From CAYTSW01 sp964440605 (lineage in GTDB: Bacteria; Planctomycetota; Phycisphaerae; Phycisphaerales; UBA1924), in assembly GCA_964440605.1 (NCBI GenBank), contig CAYTSW010000074.1, positions 1 through 13,259 of the forward strand: a stretch of DNA of 13,259 nt, given 5' to 3'. Within the stretch, counting starts at the first letter, position 1. Every line of letters begins with the position of its first letter. Position numbers and translations under genes: made by a program. The notes under the pieces are model-generated. The model was not told the origin of the DNA, did not search any database, and worked only from the letters and a program-made list of their open reading frames with translations. Below are positions 5,958 to 11,738 of this stretch, one piece after another.

Positions 5958-6685
5958 CTCCGATCTTCTGGACGCTCGCCATCGCCGGCGCCTACTTCGT
6001 CGGCGCCATCCCCTTCGGTTTCCTGATCGGACGCTCGAAGGGCATCGATATCCGCGCGCACGGCTCGGGGAACATCGGTGCGACCAACGTCCGCCGCGTG
6101 CTCGGCCGCGGGCCGGGCAACCTCTGCTTCATCCTCGACGTGCTCAAGGGCGCGATGCCCACGCTCGTCGTCGGCCTCCTGACCGACGCGCTGGGCAACG
6201 CCGCGATCACGCCGGCGCAAGCCTGGCTCTGGCTCGGCGTCGCCGCCGCCACCATCCTCGGGCACATCTTCCCGATCTACCTCAAACTCAACGGGGGCAA
6301 GGGCGTCGCGACCGCGTTCGGAGCGCTGCTCGCGATCTATCCGATCGTCACGCCCGCGGCGGCGATCGCGTTGCTCGTCTGGGTCGCGACCCTGAAGCTC
6401 TCGCGCTACGTAAGCGTGTCCTCGTGCGTCGCGGCGGTCGCGCTGCCGGCATCGATCGCGCTGCTCCGCCTGCTTGGCTGGCCTGCGCATCGGATGGGCG
6501 ATCTCGCCTTTGTCGGCGCGGCCTGGCCATTCCTCGTGCTTACGACGCTACTCGCACTGCTGGTGATCTACCGCCATCGGGGGAACCTCAAGAGGGTGAT
6601 CGCGGGAACGGAACCGCGCGTGGGCGCGAGCCGGGAGGATCGGGCGGTTGTGGAAGCGTCCGAGAAGGCGAGTCCTGCGCCGTAG
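5954..6685 (+). CDS. plsY: Acyl-phosphate:glycerol-3-phosphate acyltransferase
   Basis: PlsY moves an acyl chain from acyl-phosphate to glycerol-3-phosphate, giving lysophosphatidic acid, the first step of membrane phospholipid synthesis. The 243-residue inner-membrane protein has the three family motifs. These are GSGNIGATNVRR (37-48), GHIFPIYLKLNGGKGVAT (about 103-120) and SRYVSVSS (about 149-156), followed by the standard ending YRHRGNLKRVIAGTEPRVG. In the second motif Asn replaces the common Lys/Arg before GGKG. About 20 hydrophilic residues trail beyond the usual end, making it longer than the typical 200-residue enzyme. ATG 5954 overlaps the glycosyltransferase stop by ATGA, so synthesis is coupled. 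The fatty-acid side partner PlsX is not in the window. Confidence 0.96.
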   Translation: MTPIFWTLAIAGAYFVGAIPFGFLIGRSKGIDIRAHGSGNIGATNVRRVLGRGPGNLCFILDVLKGAMPTLVVGLLTDALGNAAITPAQAWLWLGVAAATILGHIFPIYLKLNGGKGVATAFGALLAIYPIVTPAAAIALLVWVATLKLSRYVSVSSCVAAVALPASIALLRLLGWPAHRMGDLAFVGAAWPFLVLTTLLALLVIYRHRGNLKRVIAGTEPRVGASREDRAVVEASEKASPAP

Positions 6686-6896
6686 GGGGCAAGGTCCGCG
6701 TCGGTGCGCAGGTTTCCAGCTCGGCATCGCCCCGCGCGTCCGTGAATCGCGTGTGTGAATGGTCACAACCGGTGGTCGTTGCCGGGCGCGCGGCTTGCGT
6801 CATCGGTCGGAGTCGCCCCGTTTGCTTGGGGTCGCCGGGTCGCCGAACTCGTGCAGAGCGATCGTCGCGACCGGCATTTCCCGCGGGCGGGACATG

Positions 6897-6917
6897 TGCG
6901 GGTCAACCGAACCCGCA
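6897..6917. other. Inverted repeat in the 290-nt gap before the small acidic gene
   Basis: TGCGGGT (6897-6903) pairs with ACCCGCA (6911-6917) around a 7-nt loop. A short run GTTTTA follows about 13 nt later. It could end plsY transcripts weakly, sit in the leader of the next gene, or be chance. The rest of 6686-6975 shows no gene, repeat or convincing promoter. Confidence 0.3.
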
Positions 6918-6975
6918 ACCGATCCGATGTTTTACCCGACGCGAGTACAGCCCCGCGTCAGGAAGGCGGCTTGTC

Positions 6976-7251
6976 ATGAACCGGATGCGCTTCGAGCCCG
7001 GCGACACCTTCGACCGCTTCGACTCCGATCGCGAAGCACTGCCGTTCCCGATGGGCGGCGTCTTCGGCCCGATCCGCCCCTCCGACCGCCCCCAGCCCAG
7101 CGGCGTGTGGCGCACGGACGACGTCATCAACGCGATCGAGACCACCATCGACTCCATGCAGGCCAAGCTGGACGAGTTGGAGGACGACGTCGAGGCGGTG
7201 ATCGGCACCATCGGCACCAGCGACGACGACTGGAACCCTCGCGCCGCCTGA
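6976..7251 (+). CDS. Small acidic hypothetical protein with a C-terminal helix
   Basis: A 91-residue protein starting MNRMRFEPGD. The first 45 residues are proline/glycine-rich and probably disordered (GGVFGPIRPSDRPQPSG). Residues 47-78 form an amphipathic helix with heptad-like hydrophobics (DDVINAIETTIDSMQAKLDELEDDVEAVIG), likely a coiled coil. The end DDDWNPRAA is acidic. No cysteine, signal peptide or membrane segment. GGAAGG about 9 nt before ATG 6976 is a reasonable ribosome site, which fixes the start against the longer open frame upstream that overlaps plsY. A terminator hairpin stands 62 nt after the stop. I do not recognise the family; oligomerisation through the helix is inference. 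Confidence 0.68.
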   Translation: MNRMRFEPGDTFDRFDSDREALPFPMGGVFGPIRPSDRPQPSGVWRTDDVINAIETTIDSMQAKLDELEDDVEAVIGTIGTSDDDWNPRAA

Positions 7252-7313
7252 CGGCGCGAACGAACTCCGACTGACAGCCCGGGGAAGCTCGACCACACGA
7301 CACACGAAAAAGT

Positions 7314-7341
7314 ACCGGGCGCGAGCCCGGTGTTTTCTCTT
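7314..7341. terminator. Bidirectional intrinsic terminator between convergent genes
   Basis: ACCGGGC (7314-7320) pairs with GCCCGGT (7325-7331) around a GCGA tetraloop. GTTTTCTCTT follows on the plus strand, and GAAAAAGT precedes, which is a T-run on the minus strand. It serves the gene ending at 7251 (plus) and the DinB-like gene ending at 7354 (minus). Confidence 0.85.
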
Positions 7342-7353
7342 CTGGACAGACCG

Positions 7354-7878
7354 CTATGAAACGTGGGGCATCGCCGGGCCATAGCCCTTGACCCGGCGCC
7401 ACGTGCTGACCTGGCCGAGGTGCAGCATCGCGTGGCCGCCCACCATGAACGTCGCCATGGCGCCGATGGTGGGAAAGCGTTCGCGCCGATCCGGATCGGG
7501 GTGCTCGCGCAGGAGCACCGCATCATCGACCGACTCGAGCGCCTGCGCAAGCGTCTGATGACGCTGGCGGAACAGCTCGAGGATGCGCTGCTTGGGCGGA
7601 TAGATCGAACCGTCGGCATCGTCCAGGCTGCGTTGCTGCGGCGTGAACAGGCCATCAAAGTCGTCGTCCGCTTCACCACGCGTATCGGCGCCGATGGCCT
7701 CCAGCACTCGGTTCGGGTAGATCGCGAGGTGCCCGTAGGCGAAGGCCGGGTGCATCGCGTCGCAGCCCTCGACGGCCCGGGCGAAGTCGGCATCCTTGAT
7801 GTCACGCGACAGCATGTCGGCGAGACCGAGAGTGAGGTGGAACTGCGGAAGCAGGACGGCTTGAGCGATCGTGGGCAT
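7354..7878 (-). CDS. DinB-fold protein (putative metal-dependent enzyme)
   Basis: The 174-residue protein fits the DinB/YfiT four-helix-bundle family, whose members bind a divalent metal through three histidines and often act as thiol-dependent transferases. Candidate ligands are His50 in FAYGHLAIYPNRVL, and His149 and His153 in GGHAMLHLGQVSTWRR, with the HxxxH.GQ ending characteristic of the fold. Start ATG 7878 (MPTIAQAVLL) has GGAG about 8 nt upstream. The open frame extends further to 8034, but that part only translates the REP pair and is rejected. The terminator at 7314-7341 closes the gene, while 157 nt containing a REP pair separate it from serA upstream. Substrate unknown; a stress or detoxification role is common in the family but not shown here. 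Confidence 0.8.
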   Translation of the reverse strand: MPTIAQAVLLPQFHLTLGLADMLSRDIKDADFARAVEGCDAMHPAFAYGHLAIYPNRVLEAIGADTRGEADDDFDGLFTPQQRSLDDADGSIYPPKQRILELFRQRHQTLAQALESVDDAVLLREHPDPDRRERFPTIGAMATFMVGGHAMLHLGQVSTWRRVKGYGPAMPHVS

Positions 7879-7927
7879 GGGGGTCTCCGGTTCGTTGAGC
7901 GGCCTGAAGAGCGTACCGCGCGGCTTC

Positions 7928-8013
7928 GGGTGCCCGGGTACGGCGAAGCCGAACCCGGAGACTTGGCTGTGGTGCCCCCAGGCCGGCTTCTGCTTCGCAG
8001 CCACCGGGCACCC
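7928..8013. repeat. REP pair (BIME-like) 2: alpha unit 7928-7958 (+), beta unit 7983-8013 (-)
   Basis: Alpha is identical to 3256-3286 (GAA loop). Beta is diverged: its inner stem CTGC/GCAG is intact with a GAA loop, but the outer stem has a wobble and a mismatch. Spacer 24 nt. The beta end is 22 nt after the serA stop, and the pair fills the serA-dinB gap. Confidence 0.92.
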
Positions 8014-8035
8014 GCACCCGTGATCACGTTTCACC

Positions 8036-9280
8036 TCACCAGATCGTGCGCACGCGGATGGTCTCGGGCACCTCGGCCTTCAAACGCTTACGCAGCGCCT
8101 CGGCCTGCTCGGCGCTGGCGGCGACGTCGAAGATCATGTAGCTCCGCGCGGAGTCCGATTGCAGGAACTCGGCCGCGATGTTCACGCCCAGCTCCGCCGT
8201 CACGTTGTGCAGCTTGCTCAGCACGCCCGGCACGTTCTTGTGGATGTGCAGCACGCGGTGGTGCTCCGCGTGGAGCTTGGGCAGCTCGACCTCGGGGAGG
8301 TTGACGGCGGTCGTCGTCGAGCCGTTGTTCATCAGTTTGATGAGCTTGCCGCCGACCTCCTCGGCGATGTTCCGCTGCGCCTCGAGCGTCGATCCGCCGA
8401 TGTGGGGCGTGAGGATGACGTTCTCCAGCCCGGCGAGGGGCGTGGCGAACTCCGCGTCGTTTTTGGCGGGCTCTTCGGGGTAGACGTCGATCGCCGCCCC
8501 GCTCAGCCGGCCCGAGCGCAGCGAATCGGCGAGCGCGTCGAGATCGACCACGGAGCCGCGCGCGTTGTTGATGAGCATCGCGCCCGGCTTCATCTTCTCG
8601 AGCTCGCGCTGCCCGATCATCCGCGCCGTGCTGGCGGTCGCCGGGACGTGCAGCGTGACGACGTCGCTGTCGGCGAGCAGCTCGTCCAGCGTCGGCGCCG
8701 GGATGGCGTTGCCCAGAGGCAGCACATCCACCACGTCGTGGTAGCGCACGCGCATGCCCATGGCTTCGGCGAGCACCGAGAGCTGCGACCCGATGCGACC
8801 GTAACCGATGATCCCCAGCGTGCGCCCGCGGATCTCGTGCGCGCCCGCGGCGCTCTTCATCCAGCGGCCCCGGTGCAGCGCGGCCGAGCGGTCGAAGAGC
8901 TTGCGGTGCAGCGCGATGATCTCGCAGATCGTCTTCTCCGCGACCGACCGCGTGTTGGAGAACGGCGCGTTGAAGACCGCGACGCCCCGGCGGGCCGCCG
9001 CTTCGAGATCCACCTGATTCGTCCCGATGCAGAAACACCCGACGGACCAGAGGTGCTGCGTCGCCTCGAAGAACGCGTTGGTGAGGTGCGTCTTCGAACG
9101 GATGCCGACCATGTGCGCATCGCCGGCGGCGTCGATGAGCTCGGGACCCGTCAGCGACCCGGGCACCTGGCGGACGTCGTAGCCCGCGCCGGCGAGCAGC
9201 TCGGCGGCGCGGTCGTGGACGTTCTCGAACAGAACGACCTTGATCTTGTGCAGCGGGACGGAAGTTTCGGTGTTCGTCAT
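8036..9280 (-). CDS. serA: D-3-phosphoglycerate dehydrogenase
   Basis: SerA oxidises 3-phosphoglycerate with NAD+ to 3-phosphohydroxypyruvate, the committed step of serine synthesis. The 414-residue protein is of the E. coli type: substrate domain, inserted NAD domain, then one C-terminal ACT domain without the long intervening domain of the mycobacterial type. Visible features are the dinucleotide motif GIIGYGRIGSQL (156-167), Arg241 (NNARGSVVD), Glu270 (VYPEEP) and His293 (TPHIGGST) as the catalytic set. In the ACT domain (about 343-414), HIHKNVPGVL and GVNIAAEFLQ keep the positions of the E. coli serine-binding His344, Asn346 and Asn364. Feedback inhibition by serine is therefore likely. 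ATG 9280 gives the family N-terminus; in-frame codons up to 9412 run into the divergent gene. TATGCT (9333-9328, minus) is a possible -10. Confidence 0.97.
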   Translation of the reverse strand: MTNTETSVPLHKIKVVLFENVHDRAAELLAGAGYDVRQVPGSLTGPELIDAAGDAHMVGIRSKTHLTNAFFEATQHLWSVGCFCIGTNQVDLEAAARRGVAVFNAPFSNTRSVAEKTICEIIALHRKLFDRSAALHRGRWMKSAAGAHEIRGRTLGIIGYGRIGSQLSVLAEAMGMRVRYHDVVDVLPLGNAIPAPTLDELLADSDVVTLHVPATASTARMIGQRELEKMKPGAMLINNARGSVVDLDALADSLRSGRLSGAAIDVYPEEPAKNDAEFATPLAGLENVILTPHIGGSTLEAQRNIAEEVGGKLIKLMNNGSTTTAVNLPEVELPKLHAEHHRVLHIHKNVPGVLSKLHNVTAELGVNIAAEFLQSDSARSYMIFDVAASAEQAEALRKRLKAEVPETIRVRTIW

Positions 9281-9338
9281 GGGGCCTGGAGGGTTGAACG
9301 TTCGCGGCGGATCGAGAGCGGGCGGTAGCATAGGGGTC

Positions 9339-10337
9339 GTGGTTGACGCGCTCGTGACCATCCTGGGAATCGGCGTCGCGATCGGGTTCGCGGCCTTGTG
9401 CGCGTGGGCCATCCTCCGGTCGCTCGCCGACCCGAGCCCGGCCGAGGGTCAGACGTCGGTCTGCGGCGGGTGCGGCTACGACCTTTCCGGCCTCGACACC
9501 TCCACTTGCCCGGAGTGCGGGGAGGCGCTCGAAGACGTCGGCGTCATGTCGGCCCGATCGTTCAACAGGTGGGCTTCGGGGAAGTCGAACGGCGTGGCGG
9601 GCGTGATAGGGCTGTGGGCGGTCGCGATGTTCCTGGCGATGGGCCTCTACAACCTCGGGCCGGTCGTCGGTGTGACACACGCGGTGCGCACTTGGACGCT
9701 CGAGCCCACGTGGTGGAGCGGGCCAGTGTTCGAGATCGAAGTGGACACACTCACCCGTCGGCCCCTTGGACCCTCGACGACGGAGGAGTTCAAGCTCAGG
9801 CCCTCGGAGGTTGGCGTTCGACCTGCCGCGGCCGCGGGCGGTGTCTCCCCTTCGTACCCGAGCATCGAGACCGATGGCCAGCTCGTCCGCGCCTTCGACG
9901 GCGCGGGCGCGCTGTTATGGACTACCGAGTCGCGCGACGATCTCAGCGTGCCGCTGATGATCGAGTGGTTGCGCATCGCGCGGACCGCCCACGCTGGCGC
10001 CGCATCGGTTGCTCCTGACAAGCCAGCGGATGACTACGAACGCGAGGCGGTTGTGCTCAACCGGATCCTTCAGGGCGAGACCCGGATGGAGCTCTTTATC
10101 CATAACAGCGGTCTGAATCCCCAGCTCCGGACAAGCCGCTCCGTGTCGTGGCCCTCACTCGTCGCGGGCAACGCGTTTGTGTGGCTTGTTCGTCTCGCGT
10201 GGCTCGCGTTGTTGACTGTGGCGATCGTGATGTTCCGGCGCACGCGAAGAGCGAGCCTGCATCGCGCGCAGGAGGCGGGGCGCGCGATCGTGAGCGGGAG
10301 CGCACCGGCCACCGGGCTCGCGCCCGGTGCTGGCTGA
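9339..10337 (+). CDS. Membrane protein with N-terminal zinc ribbon, function unknown
   Basis: The 332-residue protein has a membrane helix at about 4-27 and a cytosolic-looking zinc ribbon CGGCGYDLSGLDTSTCPECG with Cys42, Cys45, Cys57 and Cys60. A second helix spans about 85-105, and a polar domain of roughly 170 residues (110-275) precedes a third helix at 276-299 with a basic RRTRR tail. With three helices, the ribbon and the large polar domain would lie on opposite sides of the membrane. The CxxCGYDLxGL...CPECG form is one I associate with planctomycete membrane proteins. GTG 9339 is the most likely start, with AGGGG just upstream; earlier in-frame codons overlap serA on the other strand. 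Codon use loosens toward the middle. It diverges from serA by 58 nt and converges on the phosphoesterase gene. No catalytic motif recognised. Confidence 0.8.
   Translation: MVDALVTILGIGVAIGFAALCAWAILRSLADPSPAEGQTSVCGGCGYDLSGLDTSTCPECGEALEDVGVMSARSFNRWASGKSNGVAGVIGLWAVAMFLAMGLYNLGPVVGVTHAVRTWTLEPTWWSGPVFEIEVDTLTRRPLGPSTTEEFKLRPSEVGVRPAAAAGGVSPSYPSIETDGQLVRAFDGAGALLWTTESRDDLSVPLMIEWLRIARTAHAGAASVAPDKPADDYEREAVVLNRILQGETRMELFIHNSGLNPQLRTSRSVSWPSLVAGNAFVWLVRLAWLALLTVAIVMFRRTRRASLHRAQEAGRAIVSGSAPATGLAPGAG
10310..10329 (-). terminator. GCGA-loop hairpin between convergent genes (weak terminator)
   Basis: CACCGGGC (10310-10317) pairs with GCCCGGTG (10322-10329). Read on the minus strand its core is the same 18 nt as the terminator at 7314-7331, including the GCGA loop. 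It lies 18 nt after the stop of the phosphoesterase gene (minus) and inside the last codons of the plus-strand gene. No T-run follows, so termination is uncertain. Confidence 0.45.
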
Positions 10338-10347
10338 AACGCTGCGC

Positions 10348-11511
10348 TTACTCGACCTCGATCAGGCTGACTTCCGGCGGGCAGAGAAAACGCAGCGGCG
10401 GGGCGCCGGCGCGTTCCATGCCGACGCCTCTGCTGACATACACGGTGTGCCCTGACGATCGCAGCGTGTGCAGCCCGCCGCCGGCGACGCGGCGTGGGAC
10501 CATGCTGACGTTGAGCAGCGGGCCGACGCCCGGCAGGCGGACCTGGCCGCCGTGGGTGTGGCCGGAGACGAACAGATCGGTCCGCGCGTCGTGCGGCGCT
10601 TGGTTCGCAGCGTCGGGGTAGTGCGCCATCGATACAACCAGGTCGATGTCATCGGGGATTTGCTCCTCGATCGCCGCGATCTCGCGCGTGAGCTGGTAGC
10701 GGCCCATGCCGACGATGGCGATGCGCTGACCCTGAAACGTCACGACGCGGAGGTCGCGGTTGAGATAGACGACGCCCGTATCGTCGAGCAGGCGGTGGAT
10801 GCGATCGTCGGCGTCGACGTTGCCGGGCGTCGCGAAGACGCCGAGCGGCGCCTCGAGCGCGGCGAAGTAGCTCTGAAAGTCGGGCAGGTGCTCGTCGAAG
10901 AGCGCCTCGCTGGTGCGCACGAAGGTGCGCGGCTTGGCGTAGAGATCACCGGGGATGAGGATGAGGTCGGGCTCGGCCCTGATCGCGGCCCGGGCGGCGG
11001 CGCGCTCATGATCGGTGATACGCCAGCACTGCAAGTCCGACAGCACGGCGATGCGCAGCGGCCGGTCGGGCTCGAAGCCGGCGACGTCGAGCGTCGCGGT
11101 TTCGAGGCGCAGATTGAAGGGCTCGTACAGGCTCGCGTACATCCCGACAAGCGGGGCGATGAGCACGGCGCCGGCGTTCAGCCCAACGACCGGCCACGAC
11201 GCGCGACGCTCGCACGAACGCATGCTCACCACGAGCACGACCGCGGCCATCAGCGGGATCGCGATGACGAACTGGACGTACACCAGCCCGATGACGCCCC
11301 AGAGCCAGACCGCTTTGACGACGAAGAGCACGCCCGCCTTGAACGCGAAGACGAGCCCCGCGGCGATCGTCGTGAGGACGACGCGGGCGATGGTGACGCG
11401 TCGGCCGCCGAGTTTGTCAGGCAGCCGAAGCGCGAAGAGCATGAGCGACGCGACGATGAGTTCGGGGAGCGTGGAGAGCAGGAGGAAGAGCGAATAGTCC
11501 CACGGCGGCAT
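10348..11511 (-). CDS. Membrane-anchored calcineurin-like metallophosphoesterase
   Basis: The 387-residue protein starts with about four hydrophobic helices (6-30, 41-66, 68-95, 107-126) and continues as a metallophosphoesterase domain (150-387). Motifs in order are VLSDLQ (Asp159, Gln161), PGDLY (Asp189), PGNVD (Asn231, Val232, Asp233), SMAHYPD (His297) and SGHTHGGQ (His318, His320). The canonical domain has DxH and GNHD/E, so Gln161 replaces a metal-binding His and Val232 replaces the usual catalytic His. The other ligands are kept. The layout recalls membrane-linked YkuE/YaeI/LpxG-type enzymes that cut phosphate esters or pyrophosphates such as lipid precursors, but substrate is unknown. 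Start ATG 11511 is preferred; ATG 11568 would add 19 residues with unusual codons, abutting a repeat hairpin. No clear ribosome site at either. It converges on the zinc-ribbon membrane gene with 10 nt between stops. Confidence 0.85.
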   Translation of the reverse strand: MPPWDYSLFLLLSTLPELIVASLMLFALRLPDKLGGRRVTIARVVLTTIAAGLVFAFKAGVLFVVKAVWLWGVIGLVYVQFVIAIPLMAAVVLVVSMRSCERRASWPVVGLNAGAVLIAPLVGMYASLYEPFNLRLETATLDVAGFEPDRPLRIAVLSDLQCWRITDHERAAARAAIRAEPDLILIPGDLYAKPRTFVRTSEALFDEHLPDFQSYFAALEAPLGVFATPGNVDADDRIHRLLDDTGVVYLNRDLRVVTFQGQRIAIVGMGRYQLTREIAAIEEQIPDDIDLVVSMAHYPDAANQAPHDARTDLFVSGHTHGGQVRLPGVGPLLNVSMVPRRVAGGGLHTLRSSGHTVYVSRGVGMERAGAPPLRFLCPPEVSLIEVE

Positions 11512-11570
11512 GCGGGAGGGTACGGAAGCGTGGTTGATGAAGTTCGCTTGAGGAAGGAGGCGACACATTT

Positions 11571-11603
11571 GGGTGCCCCGGCTCAGCTTGCTGAGCCGGG
11601 ATC
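11571..11603 (+). repeat. Third REP-like hairpin (variant sharing GGGTGCCC start)
   Basis: It begins GGGTGC like the alpha and beta units, but its stem is CCCGGCTCAGC (11577-11587) paired perfectly with GCTGAGCCGGG (11590-11600), two nt between. It is followed by ATC, as are two of the alpha units. It lies 35 nt before the alpha unit of pair 3, and could also work as a 3'-end hairpin after dnaE. Confidence 0.65.
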
Positions 11604-11635
11604 TTGGACGCGGGTGGTCTCGGTCCGGGGTCCGC

Positions 11636-11722
11636 GGGTGCCCGGGTACAGCGCAGCCGAACCCGGATCGTCAGCGCTCGAAGACATCACTCCGGCTTTC
11701 GCTTCGCGGTAGCCGGGCACCC
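11636..11722. repeat. REP pair (BIME-like) 3: alpha unit 11636-11666 (+), beta unit 11692-11722 (-)
   Basis: Alpha differs from 3150-3180 by one base in the inner stem (CAGC/GCCG, one mismatch). Beta keeps the outer CCGGCT/AGCCGG stem, has CGC/GCG inside and a GAA loop. Spacer 25 nt. The beta end is 16 nt after the dnaE stop. Confidence 0.92.
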
Positions 11723-11738
11723 GCACCCGTGGCGCGTG

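Noticed and set aside
7879..8034. N-terminal extension of the DinB-like protein to 8034
   Set aside because: The extra 52 residues translate the REP pair, while ATG 7878 has a good ribosome site and begins the fold.
9160..9175. CCCGGGCACC inside serA resembling a repeat arm
   Set aside because: It encodes conserved-frame SerA residues, has no matching hairpin partner and fits chance in GC-rich sequence.
9281..9412. N-terminal extension of SerA to 9412
   Set aside because: It would overlap the divergent membrane protein gene and adds a low-complexity segment absent from the E. coli-type SerA, whose N-terminus matches the start at 9280.
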